Assembly (NCBI GenBank): GCA_004558955.1
Contig: SFZC01000116.1
Coordinates: forward strand, 1 to 5,690
DNA from: a bacterium
Lineage (GTDB): Bacteria; Cyanobacteriota; Vampirovibrionia; Gastranaerophilales; Gastranaerophilaceae
Direction: 5' to 3'
Length of the DNA: 5,690 bases
In this document: positions 1-5,690 of the stretch, one piece after another
How positions within the stretch are numbered: the stretch's first letter is position 1
How the letters are laid out: each line of letters begins with the position of its first letter
Made by a program: the position numbers and the translations under genes
The notes under the pieces: model-generated
Seen by the model: the letters and a program-made list of their open reading frames with translations, nothing else
The model's database searches: none
Told to the model about the DNA's origin: nothing

Positions 1-1
1 T

Positions 2-739
2 GCTGATACGTTTTTTAATGATTTGCACCCGACATTGAAAGCAGATTTTATTATGGCAAATCCTCCATTTAACCTTTCAAATTGGGGACAAGATAAATTA
101 CAAGATGATGTACGTTGGAAATATGGAGTTCCACCTGCAGGCAATGCCAACTTTGCGTGGATACAACACATGATTCATCACCTTGCACCGAACGGTAAAA
201 TTGGTTTGGTACTTGCAAATGGGGCATTATCCAGTCAAACAAGCGGTGAAGGTGAAATTAGAAAAAGAATTATTGAAGATGATTTGATTGAAGGTATTGT
301 TGCACTGCCTACCCAATTATTTTATAGCGTAACAATTCCTGTAACTTTGTGGTTTATTTCAAAAAATAAAAAACAAAAAGGTAAAACTTTGTTTATTGAT
401 GCTCGTAAAATGGGCGATATGGTAGATAGAAAGCACAGAGATTTTACTGATGAAGATATTAAAAAACTATCTGATACTTTTACTAAATTCCAAGAAGGAA
501 CACTGGAAGATGTAAAAGGATTCTGTGCCGTAACATCAACTGAAGATATTGCAAAACAAGATTATATCCTAACTCCGGGGCGTTATGTCGGAATTGAAGA
601 ACAAGAAGATGACGGTGAACCTTTTGAGGATAAAATGAAAAGATTGACATCTGAACTTTCTGAAATGTTCACTAAATCAAACGAGTTGCAAGATGAAATC
701 AAGAAGAACCTTGCAGCAATTGGGTTTGAGGTGAAATAG
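2..739 (+). CDS. hsdM: Type I restriction-modification DNA methyltransferase subunit HsdM, 5'-truncated by the window edge
   Basis: This is the C-terminal half of the modification subunit, which transfers a methyl group from S-adenosylmethionine to N6 of adenine in the target chosen by HsdS. The frame is open from base 2 and the true start lies upstream; the TTG at 23 is an internal leucine codon. About 245 codons are present, against roughly 490-530 in full HsdM proteins. The catalytic N6-adenine motif NPPF is at 59-70, inside the block ADFIMANPPFN. It is followed by the family-typical stretches WKYGVPPAGNANFAW, GKIGLVLANGALSS and IRKRIIEDDLIEGIVALP. The SAM-binding motif I should lie outside the window. 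The charged C-terminal helix (DKMKRLTSELSEMF...) matches the HsdS-contacting tail of Type IC-like HsdM. The gene ends in TAG, directly followed by the next gene's ATG in the same frame. Isoleucine is nearly always ATT/ATC, unlike the next three genes. Confidence 0.97.
   Translation, partial: ADTFFNDLHPTLKADFIMANPPFNLSNWGQDKLQDDVRWKYGVPPAGNANFAWIQHMIHHLAPNGKIGLVLANGALSSQTSGEGEIRKRIIEDDLIEGIVALPTQLFYSVTIPVTLWFISKNKKQKGKTLFIDARKMGDMVDRKHRDFTDEDIKKLSDTFTKFQEGTLEDVKGFCAVTSTEDIAKQDYILTPGRYVGIEEQEDDGEPFEDKMKRLTSELSEMFTKSNELQDEIKKNLAAIGFEVK
728..733 (+). promoter_or_regulatory. Shine-Dalgarno sequence for the membrane coiled-coil gene
   Basis: GAGGTG lies six bases before the ATG at 740 and inside the last codons of hsdM. 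It supports genuine re-initiation at this ATG, not a read-through extension of hsdM. Confidence 0.7.
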
Positions 740-1609
740 ATGAGTACTCAGAAAGATTGGATTGAATTATTAGCAGCTTTAGGTCCAACAATAATTGGTA
801 TTGCAACAATTGTTATTGCAATTATAGCAAATTGTATTTCCAATAAAAGTTTAAAACAACAAAAGAAACAATTTGCAATACAACTAAAAGAAGAAAGAAG
901 AAATTTGCAAAAACAATTGGAATTACAAAAAAAACAATGGTTAAATGAAGCTTATATAAAGAATGAAGCAAATATTTTATTTGAATTTAAAGATTTAATA
1001 TATAAATCTCAAAAATCTTTTAATTGGTTTGCGGATATCTTACATCCATATAAGATTATGAGTAAAATGTTTCCAGAGCAAAATGTTAAATTAAAAGAAG
1101 AAGATTTAATTATAAAATTTGAAGATTATTGTAAGCATTATGATTGTTTAAATGCGTTGAATAATTTTTATAATAAAAATCAAATGATTTTAAGAAAAAA
1201 TGATATAGAAAATGAATTTGAATATATAATAGCAATATTAACAACATTCATATGGTTTAAAAATACCAATGACTTCTATTATACGCTGGTTTCGGAAGAT
1301 AAGCAATGTATAAAATATAAACTTAATATAATCGATCAATTAGGACAGTCATTTGTTTCTACATTAGAAATGTTTCATAGACAAAATTTTGAAGATATAC
1401 CTATTTATACGGAAGAAAAATTAGGAAAATATTCAAATGAAGTAACTTGGATAGCTTCAAAATTAATTGATAAATTAGACAAAATAATAACCTATCATGA
1501 AGACTTTTCTATGAAAGAGCTTTTAATGAAGAGAATTTTCAGCTTTGCAAGTTCAGAACAAATGATACAAAGTATCAATAACAAACAGGACGAAAATAAT
1601 GACAAATAA
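740..1609 (+). CDS. Unassigned membrane-anchored coiled-coil protein inserted between hsdM and hsdS
   Basis: I do not recognise a named family. The 289-residue protein starts with one hydrophobic segment at about residues 10-34 (LLAALGPTIIGIATIVIAII). A strongly basic, Gln/Lys/Glu-rich helix follows at about 36-70, with heptad-like spacing at F45, L49, L56, L60 and W67, so a coiled coil is likely. Lysines after the membrane segment predict a cytoplasmic C-terminus. Residues about 70-289 look mainly helical, aromatic and lysine-rich, with no nuclease, ATPase or HEPN motif that I can find. ATG at 740 is chosen because it follows the hsdM stop immediately and has GAGGTG six bases upstream. The 3' end overlaps hsdS by 11 bases, so it is probably translated with the RM genes. 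It is very AT-rich and uses ATA for about half of its isoleucines. The N-terminal anchor plus coiled coil is a plan often seen in poorly characterised defence-island proteins; an effector or membrane tether is possible, but its function is unknown. Confidence 0.85.
   Translation: MSTQKDWIELLAALGPTIIGIATIVIAIIANCISNKSLKQQKKQFAIQLKEERRNLQKQLELQKKQWLNEAYIKNEANILFEFKDLIYKSQKSFNWFADILHPYKIMSKMFPEQNVKLKEEDLIIKFEDYCKHYDCLNALNNFYNKNQMILRKNDIENEFEYIIAILTTFIWFKNTNDFYYTLVSEDKQCIKYKLNIIDQLGQSFVSTLEMFHRQNFEDIPIYTEEKLGKYSNEVTWIASKLIDKLDKIITYHEDFSMKELLMKRIFSFASSEQMIQSINNKQDENNDK
927..934 (+). repeat. A8 homopolymer tract in the coiled-coil region
   Basis: Eight consecutive adenines encode part of Leu-Gln-Lys-Lys-Gln-Trp near residues 62-67. 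A one-base slip would frameshift the protein soon after its membrane segment and coiled coil. In such an AT-rich gene the tract may mean nothing. Confidence 0.6.
1587..1590 (+). promoter_or_regulatory. Shine-Dalgarno sequence for hsdS
   Basis: AGGA lies eight bases before the hsdS ATG at 1599, within the end of the preceding gene. An in-frame TGA at 1563-1565 with no ATG after it before 1599 fixes the hsdS start. Confidence 0.6.
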
Positions 1610-2792
1610 AGGATGGAAAATTTATAAAATTGACAATATATGCGAAGTGTTATCAAGCAAAAGAATTTTTGCTGCAGACTATGTTAAATTTGGTATACCT
1701 TTTTATCGTTCAAAAGAAATAATAGAAAAAGCTTTTGGGGAAAATATAAGTAATTTATTGTATATAGCCGAAGAAAAATATAATGATATTAAATCAAAAT
1801 ACGGAGTTCCAAAAGAAAATGATATTTTAATAAGTGCTGTCGGGGAAAGGTCAGGAATTCCATATTTGGTAAGAAATGAAGAATTTTACTTTAAAGATGG
1901 TAATTTAATATGGATCCGAAATTTTGATGATAGAAAAATTTTTAGTAAATATTTATGTTATTGGTTTAAATCAAAAATTGGACAGTTTACGCTAGAAAAC
2001 TTAATGATAGGCTCTGCTCAAAAAGCTCTAACGATTGTCGGCATAAAAGGAATAGAACTTAATCTTCCGCCGCTTGAAGTACAAAATAAAATTGCTAAAG
2101 TGTTATCGGCTTTAGATAATAAAATTGAATTAAATAATGCGATAAATAATAATTTAGAACAACAAATTTTTACAATCTTTGATAATATATTCCCAAATGT
2201 AAGAGATGGTGAAAACACAATTTCAAATTATTTTTCACCTAAAAGAGGTAAGAATTTATTATCGAAAAACGCTATATTGGGAGATGTTCCAGTTATAGCA
2301 GGAGGATTGAACCCAGCAACATATCATAATGTTGCAAATACAAATGCTCCTGTAATTACAATTTCCGCCTCTGGAGCAAATGCAGGTTTTGTAAATTTAT
2401 GGCATATACCAGTTTGGTCTTCAGATTCTTCTTATATAGATAATACAATAACTTCAAATATATATTTTTGGTACGTTATGTTAAAGAAAAGACAACAAGA
2501 AATTTTTGATTCTCAAACTGGTTCTGCACAACCACACATTTATCCTCAGCATATTGAAGGAATGACAGTGTCAGATATTGATATGAATTTAGTAAATGAT
2601 TTTAATGATAATGTTACTCCGTTATTTATAAATATGGGGGAAAATATAAAAGAAAATCAAAAACTTATTCAACTTCGAGATACACTTTTACCAAAACTTA
2701 TGAGTGGTGAAATTGATGTTTCTAAGGTCGAAATTGACGACATTTTAACAAATCAGTCCGCTGATAAATTATTGTTTAGCGAGGATAAATAA
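1599..2792 (+). CDS. hsdS: Type I restriction-modification specificity subunit HsdS
   Basis: HsdS recognises the bipartite DNA target and holds the HsdM and HsdR subunits. The 397-residue length is normal for a complete two-domain protein. Target-recognition domain 1 spans about residues 1-150, with the typical stretch GIPFYRSKEIIEK at 32-44. The first conserved spacer helix spans about 156-190, beginning LPPLEVQNKIAKVLSALDNK. Target-recognition domain 2 spans about 205-325, with PVIAGG at 231-236, ISASGANAGFVN at 255-266 and PVWSSDSSYI at 271-280. The second conserved helix spans about 338-375 and ends LRDTLLPKLMSGEID. The two halves echo each other: GSAQ recurs at 138-141 and 308-311, each near the end of a recognition domain. 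The gene overlaps its upstream neighbour by 11 bases and its downstream neighbour by one (TAATG). No second or silent hsdS is visible here. The recognised sequence cannot be read from the protein by eye. Its codon use is ATA-rich, like the two accessory genes. Confidence 0.97.
   Translation: MTNKGWKIYKIDNICEVLSSKRIFAADYVKFGIPFYRSKEIIEKAFGENISNLLYIAEEKYNDIKSKYGVPKENDILISAVGERSGIPYLVRNEEFYFKDGNLIWIRNFDDRKIFSKYLCYWFKSKIGQFTLENLMIGSAQKALTIVGIKGIELNLPPLEVQNKIAKVLSALDNKIELNNAINNNLEQQIFTIFDNIFPNVRDGENTISNYFSPKRGKNLLSKNAILGDVPVIAGGLNPATYHNVANTNAPVITISASGANAGFVNLWHIPVWSSDSSYIDNTITSNIYFWYVMLKKRQQEIFDSQTGSAQPHIYPQHIEGMTVSDIDMNLVNDFNDNVTPLFINMGENIKENQKLIQLRDTLLPKLMSGEIDVSKVEIDDILTNQSADKLLFSEDK
1712..1735 (+). 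repeat. 24-bp exact direct repeat, copy 1 (in hsdS)
   Basis: This 24-base stretch is identical to 2815-2838 and lies in the same codon phase. Here it encodes KEIIEKA in HsdS recognition domain 1 (about residues 39-45). The motif is typical of each protein family, so chance convergence with shared AT-rich codons is possible. Confidence 0.8.
2781..2784 (+). promoter_or_regulatory. Shine-Dalgarno sequence for the AbiJ/HEPN gene
   Basis: GAGG lies seven bases before the ATG at 2792, within the last codons of hsdS. With the TAATG stop/start overlap it points to translational coupling. Confidence 0.65.
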
Positions 2793-3646
2793 TGGCTAGA
2801 CTTTCTTATGCAGAAAAAGAAATAATAGAAAAAGCTTTAGAAATGGAATCTGGATATGTTTCAGATTTTACTAATCGCCAGTTTAAAGAATTTATAGAAG
2901 ATATTACCAGTATTGATATATATTCTGAAAAATATTCTTCAAATGGAGATTCAAAAGCAAAGCGATTAAGATGTTTTTGGACGATAGAAGCAGATGATAT
3001 AGTTGGTTATGTTTTAAAACAATTATTAGAAAGAGAAAAACTAAGAAGTAGTGGCAAGAAATTAGTTGCTTGTGCAAAGGGATTACAAATTGCAAACAGT
3101 TTACTTAAAAGCGTGATAACAAGAACTGAAAACCAGCAGACAGATGAAGCAAGATTTTTATCTAACGATTATGGAATATTGAATATTTCTGAAATTGATA
3201 TAAATGCGAATCTTAAAAATATTATAAATGCAAGATTAAGTGAAATTAAATTATGTGTAAATAATAAAATACATTTGTCGGCAATAATCCTAATAGGAAG
3301 TACATTAGAAGGGCTATTACTTAATATTGCTAAAAACGATATTAAAAATTTCAATAAAACAAATTCGAGTCCAAAAAATAAAGAAGGTAAAACTTTGCCT
3401 TTAGAAAAATGGACTTTAGCAAATTTAATAGATACATCCTATGAATTGAAATATATTGATAAAGATGTAAAAGATTTTAGTCATATTTTACGAAATTTTA
3501 GAAATTACATTCATCCAAATCACCAACTAAAATGTAATTTTTCACCAGACGAATATACCGTGAAAATATGTTGGCAAGTTTTGCGTGCAGTTGTTGCTGA
3601 TATAATAAAGAAAAATAACAAAAAGGAGATTAAATGCAAGGTCTAA
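2792..3646 (+). CDS. AbiJ-like protein with C-terminal HEPN-type domain (putative RNase effector), between hsdS and hsdR
   Basis: The protein has 284 residues and two regions. Residues 1-85 resemble the AbiJ N-terminal type: LSYAEKEIIEKALEM at 4-18, GYVSDFTNRQFKEF at 21-34, a KY at 47-48, then SKAKRLRCFW at 54-63. After a linker, residues about 140-275 resemble the abortive-infection C-terminal HEPN fold, with LIGSTLEGLLLNIA at 167-180 and LRNFRNYIHP at 233-242. In the latter, R234 and H241 fit the HEPN catalytic R-x(4-6)-H motif as R-x6-H; R237 and H241 would be R-x3-H. HEPN proteins of this kind are often metal-independent RNases, so an RNA-cleaving, growth-arresting effector is the best guess; RNase activity here is inferred. 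Unlike PrrC it has no ATPase domain. ATG at 2792 overlaps the hsdS stop by one base and the gene overlaps hsdR by 13 bases, so it is embedded in the RM operon. It is AT-rich and ATA-rich. An alternative is a non-catalytic HEPN partner or RM regulator. Confidence 0.85.
   Translation: MARLSYAEKEIIEKALEMESGYVSDFTNRQFKEFIEDITSIDIYSEKYSSNGDSKAKRLRCFWTIEADDIVGYVLKQLLEREKLRSSGKKLVACAKGLQIANSLLKSVITRTENQQTDEARFLSNDYGILNISEIDINANLKNIINARLSEIKLCVNNKIHLSAIILIGSTLEGLLLNIAKNDIKNFNKTNSSPKNKEGKTLPLEKWTLANLIDTSYELKYIDKDVKDFSHILRNFRNYIHPNHQLKCNFSPDEYTVKICWQVLRAVVADIIKKNNKKEIKCKV
2815..2838 (+). repeat. 24-bp exact direct repeat, copy 2 (in the AbiJ/HEPN gene)
   Basis: Identical to 1712-1735. It encodes KEIIEKA at about residues 9-15 of the HEPN-type protein. 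Because codon phase matches, recombination between the copies would delete about 1.1 kb and fuse the first 40 or so residues of HsdS in frame to this protein. Confidence 0.8.
3623..3628 (+). promoter_or_regulatory. Strong Shine-Dalgarno sequence for hsdR
   Basis: AAGGAG lies five bases before the ATG at 3634 and is the strongest ribosome-binding site in the window. An in-frame TAA at 3631-3633 directly precedes that ATG, so no longer hsdR start is possible. Confidence 0.85.
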
Positions 3647-5690
3647 CAGAAGCAGCTTATGAAAATTCAGTAATCGAATTGTTTCAACATTTGGGTTATA
3701 CGCATGTGTATGGTCCTGATATTGATAATCGTGATTTTAATTCTCCTTTGTATTTAGATATTTTAGAAGATTCTATTTGTCGTATCAATCCCAATGTGCC
3801 AAAATCTGCTATCCAAGAGGCGTTATTCAAAATTAAAAATTTTGACAATGGCGAATTGTTACAACAAAACAAAATTTTTATGGATTACCTGCAAAATGGG
3901 ATAACTGTAAAATATTTAGAAAATGGCGAACAACGTTCAACTATTGTTTATTTAATCGATTACAAAAATGTTGATAATAATTCATTTATCGTTGCTAATC
4001 AGTGGACTTTTGTTGAAAACTCTGAAAAAAGACCTGATGTACTGTTGTTTACCAACGGTTTACCGCTCGTTCTTTTTGAACTTAAATCTCCGTCACGAGA
4101 AGAAACTGATTCATCTCAGGCATATAGACAAATAAGAAATTATATGAAAGAAATTCCTTCTATGTTTATCTACAACGCAATATGTGTTATGTCAGATTTA
4201 TTGATTTCAAAAGCCGGAACAATTACATCTGATGAAACTCGTTATATGGAATGGAAAACCAAAGACGGCAACTATGAAAACAATCAATATGCACAATTTG
4301 ATACATTTGTAGAAGGTATTTTTCAAAAAGAAAGATTTTTAGACATCTTAAAAAACTTTATTTGTTTCAACAATGATGGACCAAATACCTTTAAAATTCT
4401 TGCAGGATATCATCAATATTTTGCAGTTAAAAAAGCTATTGAATCAACAAAACATGCAACGCAAACTGACGGTAAAGGTGGTGTATTCTGGCACACACAA
4501 GGTAGCGGAAAATCTTTATCTATGGTATTTTATGCACACCTTTTGCAAGAGGCTTTGAATAGTCCAACAGTTGTGGTTATTACTGATAGAAACGATTTAG
4601 ATAATCAGTTATATTCTCAGTTTTCAAAATGTCAGGAATTTTTGCGACAAACTCCAATTCAAGCACAATCAAGAGAGCATCTAAAAGAACTTCTTGATGG
4701 CAGAGAAGCTAACGGTATTATTTTTACCACAATGCAAAAGTTTGAAGAATCAGATGAGCCATTATCTACCAGACGAAATATTGTAGTTATGGCAGATGAG
4801 GCTCACAGGGGACAATATGGATTAACGGAAAAAGTTGATGCTAAAACTGGTAAAATTAAAACTGGAACTGCTCGGGTTATAAGAGATAGTTTGCCAAATG
4901 CAACATATATCGGTTTTACTGGAACTCCAATTTCTTCAAAAGACAAAAACACAAGAGAAGTTTTTGGTGATTATATTGATATTTATGATATGACACAAGC
5001 TGTTGAAGATGGTGCAACTCGTCCTGTTTATTACGAAAGCAGAGTTGTAAAACTTCAACTTGACCCTGCGACACTTGCTCTTATTGATAAAGAATATGAT
5101 TTGATGGCACTAAATGCAGATGAAGAAGTCGTAGAACAAAGCAAACGAGAATTAAGCCAAATGGAAACAGTTTTGGGAGATGATAGCACAATTAATTCTT
5201 TGGTAGATGATATATTAAATCATTACGAAAACAACAGGGAACATCTTTTGACTGGTAAAGCAATGATTGTTGCTTATTCTCGACCTATTGCAATGAAAAT
5301 TTATAATAGAATACTTGAACTAAGACCAAATTGGGGTGAAAAGAACAAAGAAAAAATTGCAGTTGTAATGACCTCTGGAAACAATGACCCAGAAGAATGG
5401 CGTGATATTATTGGAAACAAAGCGTATAAGACAGAACTCGCAAAAAGATTTAAAGATAACAATGATACTTTAAAAATTGCTATTGTTGTTGATATGTGGC
5501 TAACAGGTTTTGATGTCCCTTCGTTAGCGACAATGTATGTTTATAAGCCCATGAGCGGACATAATTTGATGCAGGCAATTGCTCGTGTAAACCGAGTATT
5601 TAAGGATAAGGAAGGTGGTTTGGTTGTTGATTATGTCGGCATTGCAACAGCACTAAAACGAGCAATGAATGATTACACTGCAAGAGATAG
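3634..5690 (+). CDS. hsdR: Type I restriction endonuclease/translocase subunit HsdR, 3'-truncated by the window edge
   Basis: HsdR is the ATP-dependent motor and nuclease that translocates DNA and cuts unmethylated DNA far from the recognition site. The first 685 codons are present with no stop or frameshift; full HsdR is usually about 1000 residues, so about a third is missing. It begins MQGLTEAAYENSVIELFQHLGY, a usual HsdR start. The PD-(D/E)xK nuclease site is P134-D135 with E149-L-K151 (in LFELKSP). The superfamily 2 motor follows: Walker A GSGKS at 290-294, VITDRNDLDNQL near 315-326, DEAH at 388-391 (in ADEAHRGQYG), FTGTP at 428-432, TGFD at 624-627 and Q647/R651/R654 in QAIARVNR (motif VI). 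All key residues are intact, so it should be active. The missing part should hold the helical domain that binds HsdM/HsdS. It overlaps the HEPN-type gene by 13 bases. Base composition and isoleucine codons match hsdM, not the intervening genes. Confidence 0.98.
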   Translation, partial: MQGLTEAAYENSVIELFQHLGYTHVYGPDIDNRDFNSPLYLDILEDSICRINPNVPKSAIQEALFKIKNFDNGELLQQNKIFMDYLQNGITVKYLENGEQRSTIVYLIDYKNVDNNSFIVANQWTFVENSEKRPDVLLFTNGLPLVLFELKSPSREETDSSQAYRQIRNYMKEIPSMFIYNAICVMSDLLISKAGTITSDETRYMEWKTKDGNYENNQYAQFDTFVEGIFQKERFLDILKNFICFNNDGPNTFKILAGYHQYFAVKKAIESTKHATQTDGKGGVFWHTQGSGKSLSMVFYAHLLQEALNSPTVVVITDRNDLDNQLYSQFSKCQEFLRQTPIQAQSREHLKELLDGREANGIIFTTMQKFEESDEPLSTRRNIVVMADEAHRGQYGLTEKVDAKTGKIKTGTARVIRDSLPNATYIGFTGTPISSKDKNTREVFGDYIDIYDMTQAVEDGATRPVYYESRVVKLQLDPATLALIDKEYDLMALNADEEVVEQSKRELSQMETVLGDDSTINSLVDDILNHYENNREHLLTGKAMIVAYSRPIAMKIYNRILELRPNWGEKNKEKIAVVMTSGNNDPEEWRDIIGNKAYKTELAKRFKDNNDTLKIAIVVDMWLTGFDVPSLATMYVYKPMSGHNLMQAIARVNRVFKDKEGGLVVDYVGIATALKRAMNDYTARD

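Noticed and set aside
23..25. TTG as a start codon for hsdM
   Set aside because: The same frame is open back to base 2 with hsdM-like residues, and the catalytic NPPF lies only 12 codons later, so the gene must extend well upstream of the window.
1630..1658. Possible internal promoter (TTGACA at 1630-1635)
   Set aside because: The best -10-like hexamer, TATCAA at 1651, is a poor match with a 15-base spacer, and it lies inside hsdS where no downstream start needs it. TTGACA at 644-649 and 3842-3847 also lack a matching -10.
2018..2218. Minus-strand open frame opposite hsdS
   Set aside because: It lies wholly within the conserved spacer region of hsdS on the other strand, has no recognisable domain, and is expected by chance in AT-rich DNA.
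1599..2792. Invertible or phase-variable hsdS arrangement
   Set aside because: Only one hsdS is present, it is full length, and I found no inverted repeats, silent hsdS cassette or recombinase gene in the window.
2904..3354. Two short minus-strand open frames opposite the HEPN-type gene (2904-3095 and 3169-3354)
   Set aside because: Hydrophobic, leucine/isoleucine-rich translations here are the usual antisense image of a lysine/asparagine-rich gene. They lie entirely inside a well-supported coding sequence.
3491..3520. PrrC or RloC orthologue in the hsdS-hsdR gap
   Set aside because: The gene shares position and a HEPN-like motif with PrrC, but at 284 residues it has no Walker A or ABC ATPase signature, so it is not a PrrC/RloC orthologue.
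4373..4558. Short plus-strand open frame within hsdR
   Set aside because: It is out of frame with hsdR and spans its Walker A region. The hsdR frame is continuous and full of conserved motifs, so this is a shadow.

Overview
The window is one tightly packed, plus-strand operon segment carrying a Type I restriction-modification (RM) locus with two extra genes inserted between the core subunits. In order it holds: the 3' half of hsdM (methyltransferase, cut by the left edge); an unassigned 289-residue protein with one N-terminal membrane segment and a coiled coil; a complete hsdS (specificity subunit, two target-recognition domains); a 284-residue protein with an AbiJ-type N-terminal region and a HEPN-like C-terminal domain of the abortive-infection type; and hsdR (restriction translocase, cut by the right edge, open from 3634 to the last base). 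There is no intergenic space: genes abut or overlap by 1 to 13 bases, and each internal start has a purine-rich Shine-Dalgarno sequence. I see no promoter, terminator, RNA gene, CRISPR array or insertion sequence.

The organism is an AT-rich bacterium (possibly an archaeon) using Shine-Dalgarno initiation and TGG for tryptophan; in-frame TGA is absent from all five genes. A low-GC Bacillota-like host fits, but nothing here identifies a taxon. hsdM and hsdR resemble each other in base and codon use (roughly 35% G+C on sampled lines, isoleucine almost always ATT/ATC). The block between them is much more AT-rich (roughly 15-25% on sampled lines) and uses ATA heavily, which suggests that the two accessory genes and hsdS were exchanged as a module between conserved M and R flanks.

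HsdM and HsdS should form the site-specific adenine methyltransferase, and HsdR should join them to make the restriction complex. The HEPN-type gene lies between hsdS and hsdR, the position that the anticodon nuclease gene prrC occupies in the E. coli EcoprrI Type IC locus. By analogy it may be a back-up RNase that acts when restriction is blocked or fails. The membrane coiled-coil protein between hsdM and hsdS could be a further effector or a tether. Both roles are inferences; the most interesting feature is the five-gene layout M - membrane coiled coil - S - AbiJ/HEPN - R.
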